Shown: positions 36,899 to 44,265 of the stretch, piece after piece | Layout of the letters: each line of letters opens with the position of its first letter | Position numbering within the stretch: the first letter of the stretch is position 1 | Notes under the pieces: generated by a model | The model's input: the letters and a program-made list of their open reading frames with translations, nothing else | Told to the model about the DNA's origin: nothing | Databases searched by the model: none | Made by a program: the position numbers and the translations under genes | Assembly: GCA_019239425.1 (NCBI GenBank) | Contig: JAFAZX010000026.1 | Location: 62,001 to 126,000 of the forward strand | DNA: 64,000 nt | Origin: Acidobacteriota bacterium | GTDB taxonomy: Bacteria > Acidobacteriota > Blastocatellia > Pyrinomonadales > Pyrinomonadaceae | Direction of reading: 5' to 3'

Positions 36899-38854
36899 TC
36901 AGTGCCGGCTGTCGGTCTCCGTTTCGCACGCGGGCGGCGTGGCCTTCGTCGCGTCGCCGCTGACCGCCGCCGACAACGCCTGCAACGTCGCGTCGGCCTC
37001 GAGGCGGCCGTCGGCCGCGAAGACGCCGTCCGCGGCGAAGACGCCGTCCGCGGCGAAGACGCCGGAGCCGACAAAGACCGTCCCGCCGCCGAGCGCCTGC
37101 CCGTTGCTGACGAGGACGTTGTCGGCGGCGAAGACGCCCGAGGTGAGCAGCGTCCGGTCGCTGGCGAAGACGCCGTCGGCGGCGAAGACGCCGTCCGCGG
37201 CGAAGACCCCGAGCGCGTAGATTTTCTGGTAAGCGGTGATGAGGTCGGTGCCGGTCGCGTAGCCGTACTTGATGATGATGCCCTGCGACCACGTGAAGGT
37301 CTCGCCCGCGATGGTCGTCTGCGGGACGGGCGGTACTGTCGAAGTCAGGAGCGGCGCGCCGAGCGGTGTCAGGGGCGAGAGGTCGCGCCGCACGAGCCGC
37401 GCCAGCCGGACGGCCCCTTCGACGTTCAGCTCGCCCGCGCCCTGCTCCAACATGTTTACGCCTTGGAGCTGCTGCGCCGTGTACATCAGGATCGTCTTGA
37501 CGAGGTTGGGCGTCAAGGTCGGGTTCGCCTGGAGCATCAGGGCCGCCGCGCCCGCCACGGCCGGCGTCGCCATCGAGCTGCCGTTGAGGTACATCATCCG
37601 GCGCTTGTCCGAGTTGCTCACGCCGGCGTCAAGCTCCGGATGGGTCGTGATGAGGTAGTTGTCTTCGGCGGCCGCGTCGATGATCTTGTTGCCGGGCGCG
37701 ACGAGGTCGGGCTTGACGAGGTTGTCGTAGTGCTTCGCGCCGAGCGCGTCCGTCCAGGAGCCGCGGGTCGGCCCGCGCGAGCTGTACGAGGCGACGCCGT
37801 CGTCCGAGCGCGTGTCGGTGCCGAAGGTGTTCGCGGCGCCGACCGTCACGGCCGAGGGCTCGCTGCCAGGGCTATGGATGGCGCCGTAGAGCTTCTGGCC
37901 GGTCGCGTCCTTCCCGTTGTTGCCCGCGGCCGCGACGACGACGATGCCGGCGTCAACCAGCTTGCGCACGGCCTTGCAGACCGGGTCGTTCTTGTAGGAC
38001 TCGACCGCAGGCCCGCCCAGGCTCATGTTGACGACGCGGATGTTGTAGAGCGCGCGGTTCTGGTAGACCCATTCGAGCCCGGCGAGGACGTAGGAGACGC
38101 GCCCCGTGCCCTTCGAGGTGAGCACGCGCAGGTTGATGAGGTTCGCGTTCGGCGCGAGGCCGATGTACTCGGCCCGCGCGATGCGGCCGTTGCCCGCGGC
38201 GATGCCGGCGACGTGAGTGCCGTGCCCGAAGGGGTCGTCCGTCCGCCCCTCGCCCGTGAAGTCGCGGCTGACGACGACGCGCCGGCCGTTGCCCTTGTCG
38301 GAGAGGAAGGCCATGTGCTCCGTGTCGATGCCGGAGTCGAGGACGGCGATGCCGATGCCCGTCCCGTCGAGCCCCGTGACGTTCAGGCCCGCCGGCTCTC
38401 GTACGTCGTCGGCGCCCGTCGTGCGCGAGACGTGGCCGAAGCCCGCCGTCTCGCGGTCGAGCGAGACGAAGCGCACGCCCTTCTGCTCGGCCAGCCGCTC
38501 GACGAGGCGCGCCGGGAGTTCGAGGACGCGCGCGTTCAAAGTGTCGAAGTGCCCGCGAACCTTCACCTCGCGCCCGAGCGCCGAGGCGAGCATCGAGTTG
38601 AGCCCCGCGCCCTCCTGCACGATGACGCGGACGCGCTGCCCCGCGGTTTCGGGGTCGCGCGCCAGTTGCAGCAGGTCCGGGGAGACTCTCTCGGCGGGCT
38701 CCTCCTGCCGGGAGGTTTCGGCGGGGGGAACCGCGCGCCTCACCTTCAGTCCGGCGCGCGCCGAGCCGCCGGGCGCAAGTCCCGAGCCGCCGAGGCAGAG
38801 CAGCGCGAGCAGAGAGAAGAGCGCTGCCGCCGTGTACGTTCTAACTTGTTTCAC
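36899..38854 (-). CDS. Secreted subtilase (S8) with hexapeptide-repeat tail, copy 1
   Basis: A 651-residue subtilisin-family serine protease. Signal peptide about 1-30, inhibitor-type prodomain with VIVQEGAG, then the catalytic domain with Asp in AVLDSGIDTEH, His in GHGTHVAGIAAGNG and Ser in NGSSMATPAVAGAA. After a linker the C-terminal 100 residues hold hexapeptide units of the form GVFAAD (three, then degenerate units, then three more). GTG at 38854 with GGAGGG eight bases upstream is chosen over an ATG seven codons earlier. It is a tandem paralogue of the next gene. The tail ends with a Cys (PPACETE). Confidence 0.93.
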   Translation of the reverse strand: MKQVRTYTAAALFSLLALLCLGGSGLAPGGSARAGLKVRRAVPPAETSRQEEPAERVSPDLLQLARDPETAGQRVRVIVQEGAGLNSMLASALGREVKVRGHFDTLNARVLELPARLVERLAEQKGVRFVSLDRETAGFGHVSRTTGADDVREPAGLNVTGLDGTGIGIAVLDSGIDTEHMAFLSDKGNGRRVVVSRDFTGEGRTDDPFGHGTHVAGIAAGNGRIARAEYIGLAPNANLINLRVLTSKGTGRVSYVLAGLEWVYQNRALYNIRVVNMSLGGPAVESYKNDPVCKAVRKLVDAGIVVVAAAGNNGKDATGQKLYGAIHSPGSEPSAVTVGAANTFGTDTRSDDGVASYSSRGPTRGSWTDALGAKHYDNLVKPDLVAPGNKIIDAAAEDNYLITTHPELDAGVSNSDKRRMMYLNGSSMATPAVAGAAALMLQANPTLTPNLVKTILMYTAQQLQGVNMLEQGAGELNVEGAVRLARLVRRDLSPLTPLGAPLLTSTVPPVPQTTIAGETFTWSQGIIIKYGYATGTDLITAYQKIYALGVFAADGVFAADGVFASDRTLLTSGVFAADNVLVSNGQALGGGTVFVGSGVFAADGVFAADGVFAADGRLEADATLQALSAAVSGDATKATPPACETETDSRH

Positions 38855-38874
38855 CTTGACACCCTCCAGTTGGT

Positions 38875-38906
38875 GCATGCCGGGACTACAGACGGGATCG
38901 GCATGC
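38875..38906. repeat. Hairpin in the subtilase 1 leader
   Basis: GCATGCCG (38875-38882) and CGGCATGC (38899-38906) form a perfect 8-bp stem with a 16-base loop, 20 bases upstream of the GTG and next to its ribosome site. Could modulate translation or mRNA stability. Confidence 0.5.
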
Positions 38907-39062
38907 CCGCGGTGCTCTCTTCGGTGCGAGGGATAAGCAGGCCGCACCTCTCACAACCTGTCGGGGTACGCGCCGTCCGCACCTGGCGCAGTCTTACTTG
39001 CGAGGTACTTAAGCGAACAGACTTGGGAGAGAGTGTTCCGGGGAGAGTCGGAGGGGCAAGAA

Positions 39063-39091
39063 AGTATCCAGCTATCCGGCCGCCCCGTCAA
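39063..39091 (-). promoter_or_regulatory. Candidate promoter of subtilase 1
   Basis: Minus strand TTGACG (39091-39086), 17-base spacer, GATACT (39068-39063). It would give a leader of about 200 bases before the GTG at 38854. No ORF was seen in that 248-base gap. Confidence 0.5.
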
Positions 39092-39102
39092 CCCGCCACC
39101 GC

Positions 39103-41061
39103 TCATTTCATGCACGACGTTTCGTCCCCTCCGACCATAGTCGCCAGCGCCGACATGTCCGCGTCGCCGGCCATCACGCCGTCCCCCGCCAACGTCCCGT
39201 CGCCGGCCATGACGCCGTCGCCGGCCATCACGCTGTCGTCGGCGAGCGTCCCGTCGAGCAACGCGCTCGCGTCCATGACGGGCGTGCCGCCCGCCAGCGT
39301 CGAGCCGTCGCTCACGAGGAGCCAGCGGCCGAGGCTGACGCCGCCCGTCCACATCACCCCGTTCAAGCTCTGCGACCCGCCCGGCGCCTCCTCGACGCCG
39401 TAGCTCAACTCCATGCCCGGCGAGTAGACCTTCTGGTAGAGCGTGTAGAGGTCAGTCCCGGCCACGTACGCGTGGTTGAGCACGAGGCCCTGCGACCACC
39501 AGAACGTCTCGCCCGCGACGGTGCTCTGCGGGACGGGCGCGGCCGTCGTGAGCAGCGGCGCGCCGAGCGGCGTCGAGGCCGAGAGGTCTGTGCGCACGAG
39601 CCGCGCCAAGCGCAGCGCGCCGTCCGCGTTCAGAAGCCCCGCGCCCTGCTCCAGAGTGTTGTAGCCGTAGACGGGCTGAGCCGTCAGCATCAGCAGCGCC
39701 TTGATCAGGCTCGGCGTCAGGTTAGGGTTGGCCTGCCACATCAGCGCGGCCGCGCCCGAGACCACCGGCGCCGCCATCGAAGTGCCCGACAGGTACATCA
39801 TCCGGCGCGCGGCGGGCTGGCTCGCGTCCGCGTTCAGCTCCGGGTATCGCGTCAGCAGGGCGTTGTTCGCCGCCGCCGCGCCGACGAGCTTGTTGCCCGG
39901 CGCGACGAGGTCGGGCTTCAAGACGTTGTCGTAGTGGCGCGCGCCCGCGTCGTCCGTCCAAACGCCGCGCGTCGGCCCGCGCGAGCTGTAGCTGGTCATG
40001 CGGTCGTCCGTGCGGCCGTCCGTCCCGAAGGTGTTGGCCGCGCCGACCGTGACGGCCGAAGGCTCGTCGCCCGGCGAGTGGATGGAGCCGTAGAGCTTCC
40101 GCCCTTCGGCGTCCTTGCCGTCGTTGCCCGCGGCCGCGACAACCACGATGCCGGCGTCGGTCAGCCTGCGGACGGCCGCGCACGCCGGGTCGTTCTGGAA
40201 CGTGTCCACGGCCGGCACGCCCAGGCTCAGGTTGACGACGCGAATCCTGTAGAGCGAGCGGTTCTGCAAGACCCATTCGAGCGCCGCGAGCAGGCTGGAA
40301 GTCGTCCCCTTCCCTTCCGAGTTGAGCACGCGCAGGTTGACGATCTTCGCCGCGGGCGCCACGCCGCCGTAGGCTCCGTTCGACGGCCGGCCCGAACCGG
40401 CGGCGATGGAGGCGACGTGCGTCCCGTGCCCGAAGGGGTCGTCCGTCCGGCCCTCGCCCGTGAAGTCCACGCTCGCGACCACGCGGCTCAACCCCGCCGA
40501 GTCGCGGAAGACTTCGTGCCCCGCGTCGAGTCCGGAATCGACGACCGCGATGCCGACGCCTGCGCCGTCGGACGTGGTCGTCGTTTGAATCAGCCCGAGC
40601 AGCGAGTAGCCCGTCTGCGTGCGGACGTTGGCCGTGCCCGTCGTCGTCTCGACGTGGCCGGAGGCGCCGAGCGCCCGGTCGGGCGAGACGTAGCGGACTT
40701 CCGAGCGCGAGGCCAGGTCGCGCAGAGACCGCGCCGGCACGCGCGCGGAGACTGCGCCGAGCCCAAGAAGGTTTCGCGACACGCGCCCGCCCAACCCGTT
40801 GACGACGCCGACGAGGTTGAGGACGGAGCCGAGGAGCGGCCTGCGCCCGGACTCTTCACGCTGGACGATGACGTTGACCGAGCCGGCCTGCCGCGCGTCG
40901 GCCAGCGCGAGCAGTTCGGGCGAGAGCTTCGCCCGAACCCCCTCGCCCCGGGCGGCGCGCGACACGCCGCCCGGTGACGCGGCCGCAAACAGGCAGAGCG
41001 CCGCCGCCACACAGGCCACGTAGACCCACCCGCGCAGACGGCAGTGCTTCCCGGATTTCAC
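39103..41061 (-). CDS. Secreted subtilase (S8) with hexapeptide-repeat tail, copy 2
   Basis: A 652-residue paralogue of the adjacent subtilase. Signal peptide about 1-32, prodomain, then Asp in VVDSGLDAGHE, His in GHGTHVASIAAGSG, Ser in SGTSMAAPVVSGAA. The C-terminus carries hexapeptides of the form GVMAGD/GTLAGD (at least four in a row) instead of GVFAAD, and also ends with a Cys (DETSCMK). GTG at 41061 preceded by GGGAGG at 5 bases is chosen; the ATG nine codons earlier would place the ribosome site inside the gene. The two catalytic domains align end to end, so this is a tandem duplication whose repeat tails have diverged by unit sequence. Confidence 0.93.
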   Translation of the reverse strand: MKSGKHCRLRGWVYVACVAAALCLFAAASPGGVSRAARGEGVRAKLSPELLALADARQAGSVNVIVQREESGRRPLLGSVLNLVGVVNGLGGRVSRNLLGLGAVSARVPARSLRDLASRSEVRYVSPDRALGASGHVETTTGTANVRTQTGYSLLGLIQTTTTSDGAGVGIAVVDSGLDAGHEVFRDSAGLSRVVASVDFTGEGRTDDPFGHGTHVASIAAGSGRPSNGAYGGVAPAAKIVNLRVLNSEGKGTTSSLLAALEWVLQNRSLYRIRVVNLSLGVPAVDTFQNDPACAAVRRLTDAGIVVVAAAGNDGKDAEGRKLYGSIHSPGDEPSAVTVGAANTFGTDGRTDDRMTSYSSRGPTRGVWTDDAGARHYDNVLKPDLVAPGNKLVGAAAANNALLTRYPELNADASQPAARRMMYLSGTSMAAPVVSGAAALMWQANPNLTPSLIKALLMLTAQPVYGYNTLEQGAGLLNADGALRLARLVRTDLSASTPLGAPLLTTAAPVPQSTVAGETFWWSQGLVLNHAYVAGTDLYTLYQKVYSPGMELSYGVEEAPGGSQSLNGVMWTGGVSLGRWLLVSDGSTLAGGTPVMDASALLDGTLADDSVMAGDGVMAGDGTLAGDGVMAGDADMSALATMVGGDETSCMK

Positions 41062-41430
41062 CTCACCCTCCCTGGTGTCCTGCGTCAAGGTGACTGCTAA
41101 GAATTACCTGTTGGGGGCTTAAAAGTCGGGGCGTAGACTCCTACGGCTGCGCGTCGTTACGAGCAAGCACCGTTCCAGCCTTCGCCGACGCGGCCCGCCA
41201 CTTCGCAGCCGCCGCCCCGAACGCCACGATCCGGCGAAAGTCGTTGATAGCAAACAGGAATTTCCCGATCCGGCGCTCAAAGTCAGCCAAAGGGCGGCTC
41301 CCGTTGGTGCGCTCTGTACACCGCTGGACGCGGCAATGTGCAGCAGGTCTGCGAATCCCGCCGCTGCAATTTACACGGCAAGACGGACGTTCAGCCCGGC
41401 CCATCTGAAATTTAAAATTGAAATCGCAAC
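41062..41430. other. Intergenic region between subtilase 2 and the HD-GYP gene
   Basis: About 370 bases with no ORF whose codon use resembles its neighbours; an 87-codon minus-strand frame (41141-41404) is Cys/Arg-rich and unconvincing. AT-rich patch at 41405-41425. The promoter of subtilase 2 must lie at the left side but no clear hexamers were found. Confidence 0.5.
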
Positions 41431-41445
41431 TGGCACGGCCGTTGC
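41431..41445 (+). promoter_or_regulatory. Sigma-54 (-24/-12) promoter
   Basis: TGGCACG (41431-41437), four bases, TTGC (41442-41445): an exact match to the sigma-54 consensus TGGCACG-N4-TTGC including both invariant dinucleotides. A start near 41456 gives a leader of about 105 bases to the HD-GYP gene. Sigma-54 promoters need an enhancer-binding activator, such as the NtrC-type regulator at 32274. Confidence 0.85.
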
Positions 41446-41560
41446 CGGAAGGACTCCGCCCCGAATCGCCCCCTGACAGTTTGAGGCTTTCATACAGGAG
41501 TCGCCGCGTGCGGGCCGGCGGCGGGTGAGTTGCGCTCGAACAATACCAAGGGGAACTTCC

Positions 41561-42724
41561 ATGTCACCGCCGATGAGCCCGATGTCTTTAAGGATGAGTT
41601 GCGCGCCCTTGCAGGCGTGCACCGCGCGTCTGCTCGTCGCCGACGACGACGCGGCCGTGCGGGACGTGCTGTCGGAACTTCTGTGCGCGGAGTACGAGTG
41701 CGAGGCCGTCGGCTCGGGCGAGGAGGCGCTCTCGCTCCTTGAGGCGAGCGACTTCCAACTCGTCCTGAGCGACCTCGCGATGCCCGGCATGAGCGGGCTC
41801 GAGCTGATCCCGCGCGTGCGCGCGCTCTCGCCCGACACGCTCGTCATCGTCGTCAGCGGCTCGCAGGAGATCGAGAGCGCCGTCGAGGCCCTGCGCGCGG
41901 GGGCCTTCGATTACCTGGTCAAGCCCTTCGACCTCGAACACATACGTTTCGCAGTCCGGCGCGGGATCGAACACCAGCGGCTGCTCGCCGCCAAGCGCGG
42001 CTACGAGACCTACCTCGAACGCATGATCGAGCAGCGGACGGAGGAACTCGACGGCGCGCTGCGCTGCTGCGAGAGCGCCTACCGCATGACGCTCAAGGCG
42101 CTCGTCGCGGCGCTCGAGACGCGCGACCTCGAGACGCACGGCCACTCGGAGCGCGTCGTCAGATTCTCCCTGCGCCTCGGCCAGGAGTTGAGCCTGAGCG
42201 AAGGGCAGATGCGGTCGCTGGAGTTCGGCTCTTTGCTCCACGACATCGGGAAGATCGGCGTGCCCGACGCCATCCTGCGCAAGCCCGCGAAGCTGACCGA
42301 GGAGGAGTGGGTGCGCATGCGCGAGCACCCTTCGCACGGGGAGAAGATTCTCGGCGGCATCGAGTTCCTCGAAGGCGCCGCGCGCGTCGTCGCGCAGCAC
42401 CACGAGCGCTGGGACGGCGCGGGCTACCCTTCGGGACTCGGCGGTGAGGAGATAGACCTCTGCGCGCGCATCTTCGCCGTGGCCGACGCCTTCGACGCGA
42501 TGATCAGCGACCGCGTCTACCGCGCCGGACGTTCTTACGAGGCCGCGCTCGCGGAACTCGAAGCCTGCGCGGGCGCGCAGTTCGACCCGCACGTGGTCGC
42601 GGCCTTCCGGCGCGTCCCGCGCCAGGAGTGGGAGCGACTGCGGCGCTCGCGGCCGGCTTCGTCGGCCGCCTTGAACCTGCGCCGCCGCGCCGCGGGGGCT
42701 TTTCGGCAACCGGGCGCGCATTAG
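41561..42724 (+). CDS. Response regulator with HD-GYP domain (c-di-GMP phosphodiesterase)
   Basis: A 387-residue protein: receiver domain about 24-140 with the phospho-Asp in LVLSDLAMPGMSG, a linker coiled coil, then an HD-GYP domain (about 175-350) with LETHGHSERVVRFSLRL, HDIGKIGVPD, HPSHGEKIL, QHHERWDGAGYPSGL and ADAFDAMISDR, i.e. the HD pair and the GYP motif are intact. Expected to degrade cyclic di-GMP in response to phosphorylation. The chosen ATG (41561) follows AAGGGGAA; an earlier non-ATG frame start gives 12 extra residues. Expression is likely sigma-54-dependent from the promoter at 41431. Confidence 0.93.
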   Translation: MSPPMSPMSLRMSCAPLQACTARLLVADDDAAVRDVLSELLCAEYECEAVGSGEEALSLLEASDFQLVLSDLAMPGMSGLELIPRVRALSPDTLVIVVSGSQEIESAVEALRAGAFDYLVKPFDLEHIRFAVRRGIEHQRLLAAKRGYETYLERMIEQRTEELDGALRCCESAYRMTLKALVAALETRDLETHGHSERVVRFSLRLGQELSLSEGQMRSLEFGSLLHDIGKIGVPDAILRKPAKLTEEEWVRMREHPSHGEKILGGIEFLEGAARVVAQHHERWDGAGYPSGLGGEEIDLCARIFAVADAFDAMISDRVYRAGRSYEAALAELEACAGAQFDPHVVAAFRRVPRQEWERLRRSRPASSAALNLRRRAAGAFRQPGAH

Positions 42725-42738
42725 ACATTTCTAGCTCT

Positions 42739-42813
42739 TGACCGGCCGCGGGGGCCGCGCCGCAATCCCGGGCACCGCTGAGACTGTCGGGCGTCGCTGT
42801 CCACGGCCGGTCA
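42739..42813. repeat. Inverted repeat between two response-regulator genes
   Basis: TGACCGGCCG (42739-42748) and CGGCCGGTCA (42804-42813), perfect 10-base arms 55 bases apart. It overlaps the likely promoter of the next gene (TATGAT at 42822-42827) and could be an operator or a terminator stem for the HD-GYP gene. Confidence 0.4.
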
Positions 42814-42879
42814 GGTTAGTTTATGATGGTGCGCAAACGGACAGGTGCGAACGTTGGGTGCCGAAACGCGGGAGGCTTT

Positions 42880-43287
42880 ATGACGCAGGGTGAGATGGCA
42901 AAAGGCGGCGGCCCGGTGGTGATGCTCGTCGAAGATTTCAGGGACACGCGCGAGATGATGCGGCTGATGCTTGAGACTCAAGGCTGCCGCGTGGTCGAGG
43001 CCGCGAACGGGCAGGAGGCCATCGAACTCTCACAGCGGGGGGGGCTCGACCTCGTCCTGATGGATTTGAACATGCCGGTGCTCGACGGCTTCAACGCCAC
43101 GCTGCGCATACGCGAATACGAGCGGACGCGCGACGTGCCGGTCGTGGCCGTCACCGCCTTCGACTCGGCCGAGTCGCGCGCCGCGGCCGGCGCCGTCGGC
43201 TGCTGCGACTACGTCGTCAAACCGATAGACCTCGACAACCTCTCGACGCTCCTCAAAAAATTACTGCCGCAGCGCGACTCTCACTGA
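42880..43287 (+). CDS. Single-domain response regulator (CheY-like)
   Basis: A 135-residue receiver-only protein. Acidic pair in VEDFRD, phospho-Asp in LVLMDLNMPVLDGF, Thr in AVTAFDS and Lys in YVVKPIDLDNL are all present. GGGAGG lies 6 bases before the ATG at 42880; an upstream ATG at 42823 would add an uncharacteristic Arg/Cys stretch and overlap the promoter, so it is rejected. It could be a phospho-relay shuttle for the hybrid kinases in this window or part of chemotaxis-like control. Confidence 0.92.
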   Translation: MTQGEMAKGGGPVVMLVEDFRDTREMMRLMLETQGCRVVEAANGQEAIELSQRGGLDLVLMDLNMPVLDGFNATLRIREYERTRDVPVVAVTAFDSAESRAAAGAVGCCDYVVKPIDLDNLSTLLKKLLPQRDSH

Positions 43288-43363
43288 AATTTTTCACCAC
43301 GGAGGCACGGCTTGTTGAGGAATCCTCAACAAGCCGTGCCTCCGTGTCTCTGTGGTGAAAAAT
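43288..43363. repeat. Palindromic repeat family R1, copy 6
   Basis: Arms 43288-43320 and 43324-43363 with very short loop; the left arm lacks one octamer that the right arm keeps (GTGTCTCT), a clean length variant. Between the convergent response-regulator and LEA-2-like genes. Confidence 0.85.
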
Positions 43364-43365
43364 TC

Positions 43366-43959
43366 TTAAAAGGGCAGGATGTCGCCGAGGATGCGGCCGC
43401 CGCCGCCGCCGCGGCTGGCGCGGAGGATGGTGGCCGCGTCCACGAGCGAGCGGAGCGGCACCTCGCCGGCGAAGCTCTGGTCGAAGCGCTTCTCGGTGAT
43501 GAAGAGCGGGACGGTGAAGGCGCTGTCCAGCTCGTAGCCGATGCGCCCCTGATTGCGGAACGCCTGCCAGACCACGTTCGGGATGGCGCGCAGGTGAACC
43601 GTGAGCGGCAGGTTCACGCGCGAACCCTTGCGGCCGCCGATCTTCAGGTCGCCGTAGTACGTGCCCTCAATCGCGTCCTGCCCCGCGAGCCGCAGGCTGT
43701 AGTCGAAGTCCTTCAGGGTGACGGGCACGAGGCCGTTCGAGACATCCAGCCCGAGACTCAGGCTCGCCGTCTGGTTGCGGAAGTCTACGGACTCGAGCGT
43801 CAGCTCGCCGACCTTGATGTTGACCAGCCGGCCGCCCAGACGCCCCACGTCCGAACGACTCTGCGCCCGCGCGCCCGCCGCGAGGGCCAGCACGAATAAC
43901 ACGGCCGCGAGCGCCCTGCCCGCCGGCACGAACTTTACGAAAGCACGCTTGAACATCAT
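43366..43959 (-). CDS. LEA type 2 (WHy-domain) like secreted protein
   Basis: A 197-residue protein with a signal peptide ending at GARAQ (about residue 32), then a single beta-rich domain. VNIKVGELTLESVDFRNQTASLSLGLDVSNG, here recognised by the strand pair around VDVSNG-like LDVSNGLVPVTLKDFDYSLRL, resembles LEA-2/WHy domains, which bind or shield other molecules in desiccation and stress responses. It ends with a Gly-rich run (RASRGGGGGRILGDILPF). GGAGGT lies seven bases before the ATG at 43959. Function is inferred only from the fold resemblance. Confidence 0.7.
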   Translation of the reverse strand: MMFKRAFVKFVPAGRALAAVLFVLALAAGARAQSRSDVGRLGGRLVNIKVGELTLESVDFRNQTASLSLGLDVSNGLVPVTLKDFDYSLRLAGQDAIEGTYYGDLKIGGRKGSRVNLPLTVHLRAIPNVVWQAFRNQGRIGYELDSAFTVPLFITEKRFDQSFAGEVPLRSLVDAATILRASRGGGGGRILGDILPF

Positions 43960-44110
43960 CTTCAAAACCTCCGCCCGTCTCGAACCTTTGAACGCGCACG
44001 AAAGGCGCCGTCGTTTTCTTAACAACCGCCGTGCCACTAAAAATCAGAGGTTTGGGCGGACTTCCCGCCCGCGCCCTACACGAAAAGGGGGTAGTTTGAA
44101 GGGTATGGTG

Positions 44111-44209
44111 TGAGGCAGAAGCCCGACCGTAAGGGAGGGCGCCTGTCATCCATTAAGGCGCCGGCCGAGGGACACAGACGCCCTCCCTTACGGTCGGGCT
44201 TCTGCCTCA
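44111..44209. repeat. Long-arm palindrome family R6, copy 2
   Basis: Arms 44111-44141 and 44179-44209 are perfectly complementary over 31 bases; the core GAAGCCCGACCGT-AAGGGAGGGCG matches R6 copy 1 with TAAG for TGAG. It sits between the divergent LEA-2-like and M1 peptidase genes. TAGAAT at 44212-44217 just after it may be a -10 element. Confidence 0.9.
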
Positions 44210-44265
44210 TTTAGAATGCGGGCGATGACCGCGAGCGAAAACGTTTTAAAGGAGCGACCGAAGCC

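Noticed and set aside
41141..41404. 87-codon minus-strand ORF between subtilase 2 and the HD-GYP gene
   Set aside because: No ribosome site, Cys/Arg-rich composition, codon use unlike neighbours, and it lies opposite the promoter region of the HD-GYP gene.
42721..42880. A tRNA or other structured RNA between the two response-regulator genes
   Set aside because: The 10-base inverted repeat is real, but no cloverleaf, T-loop sequence or other known RNA signature fits.
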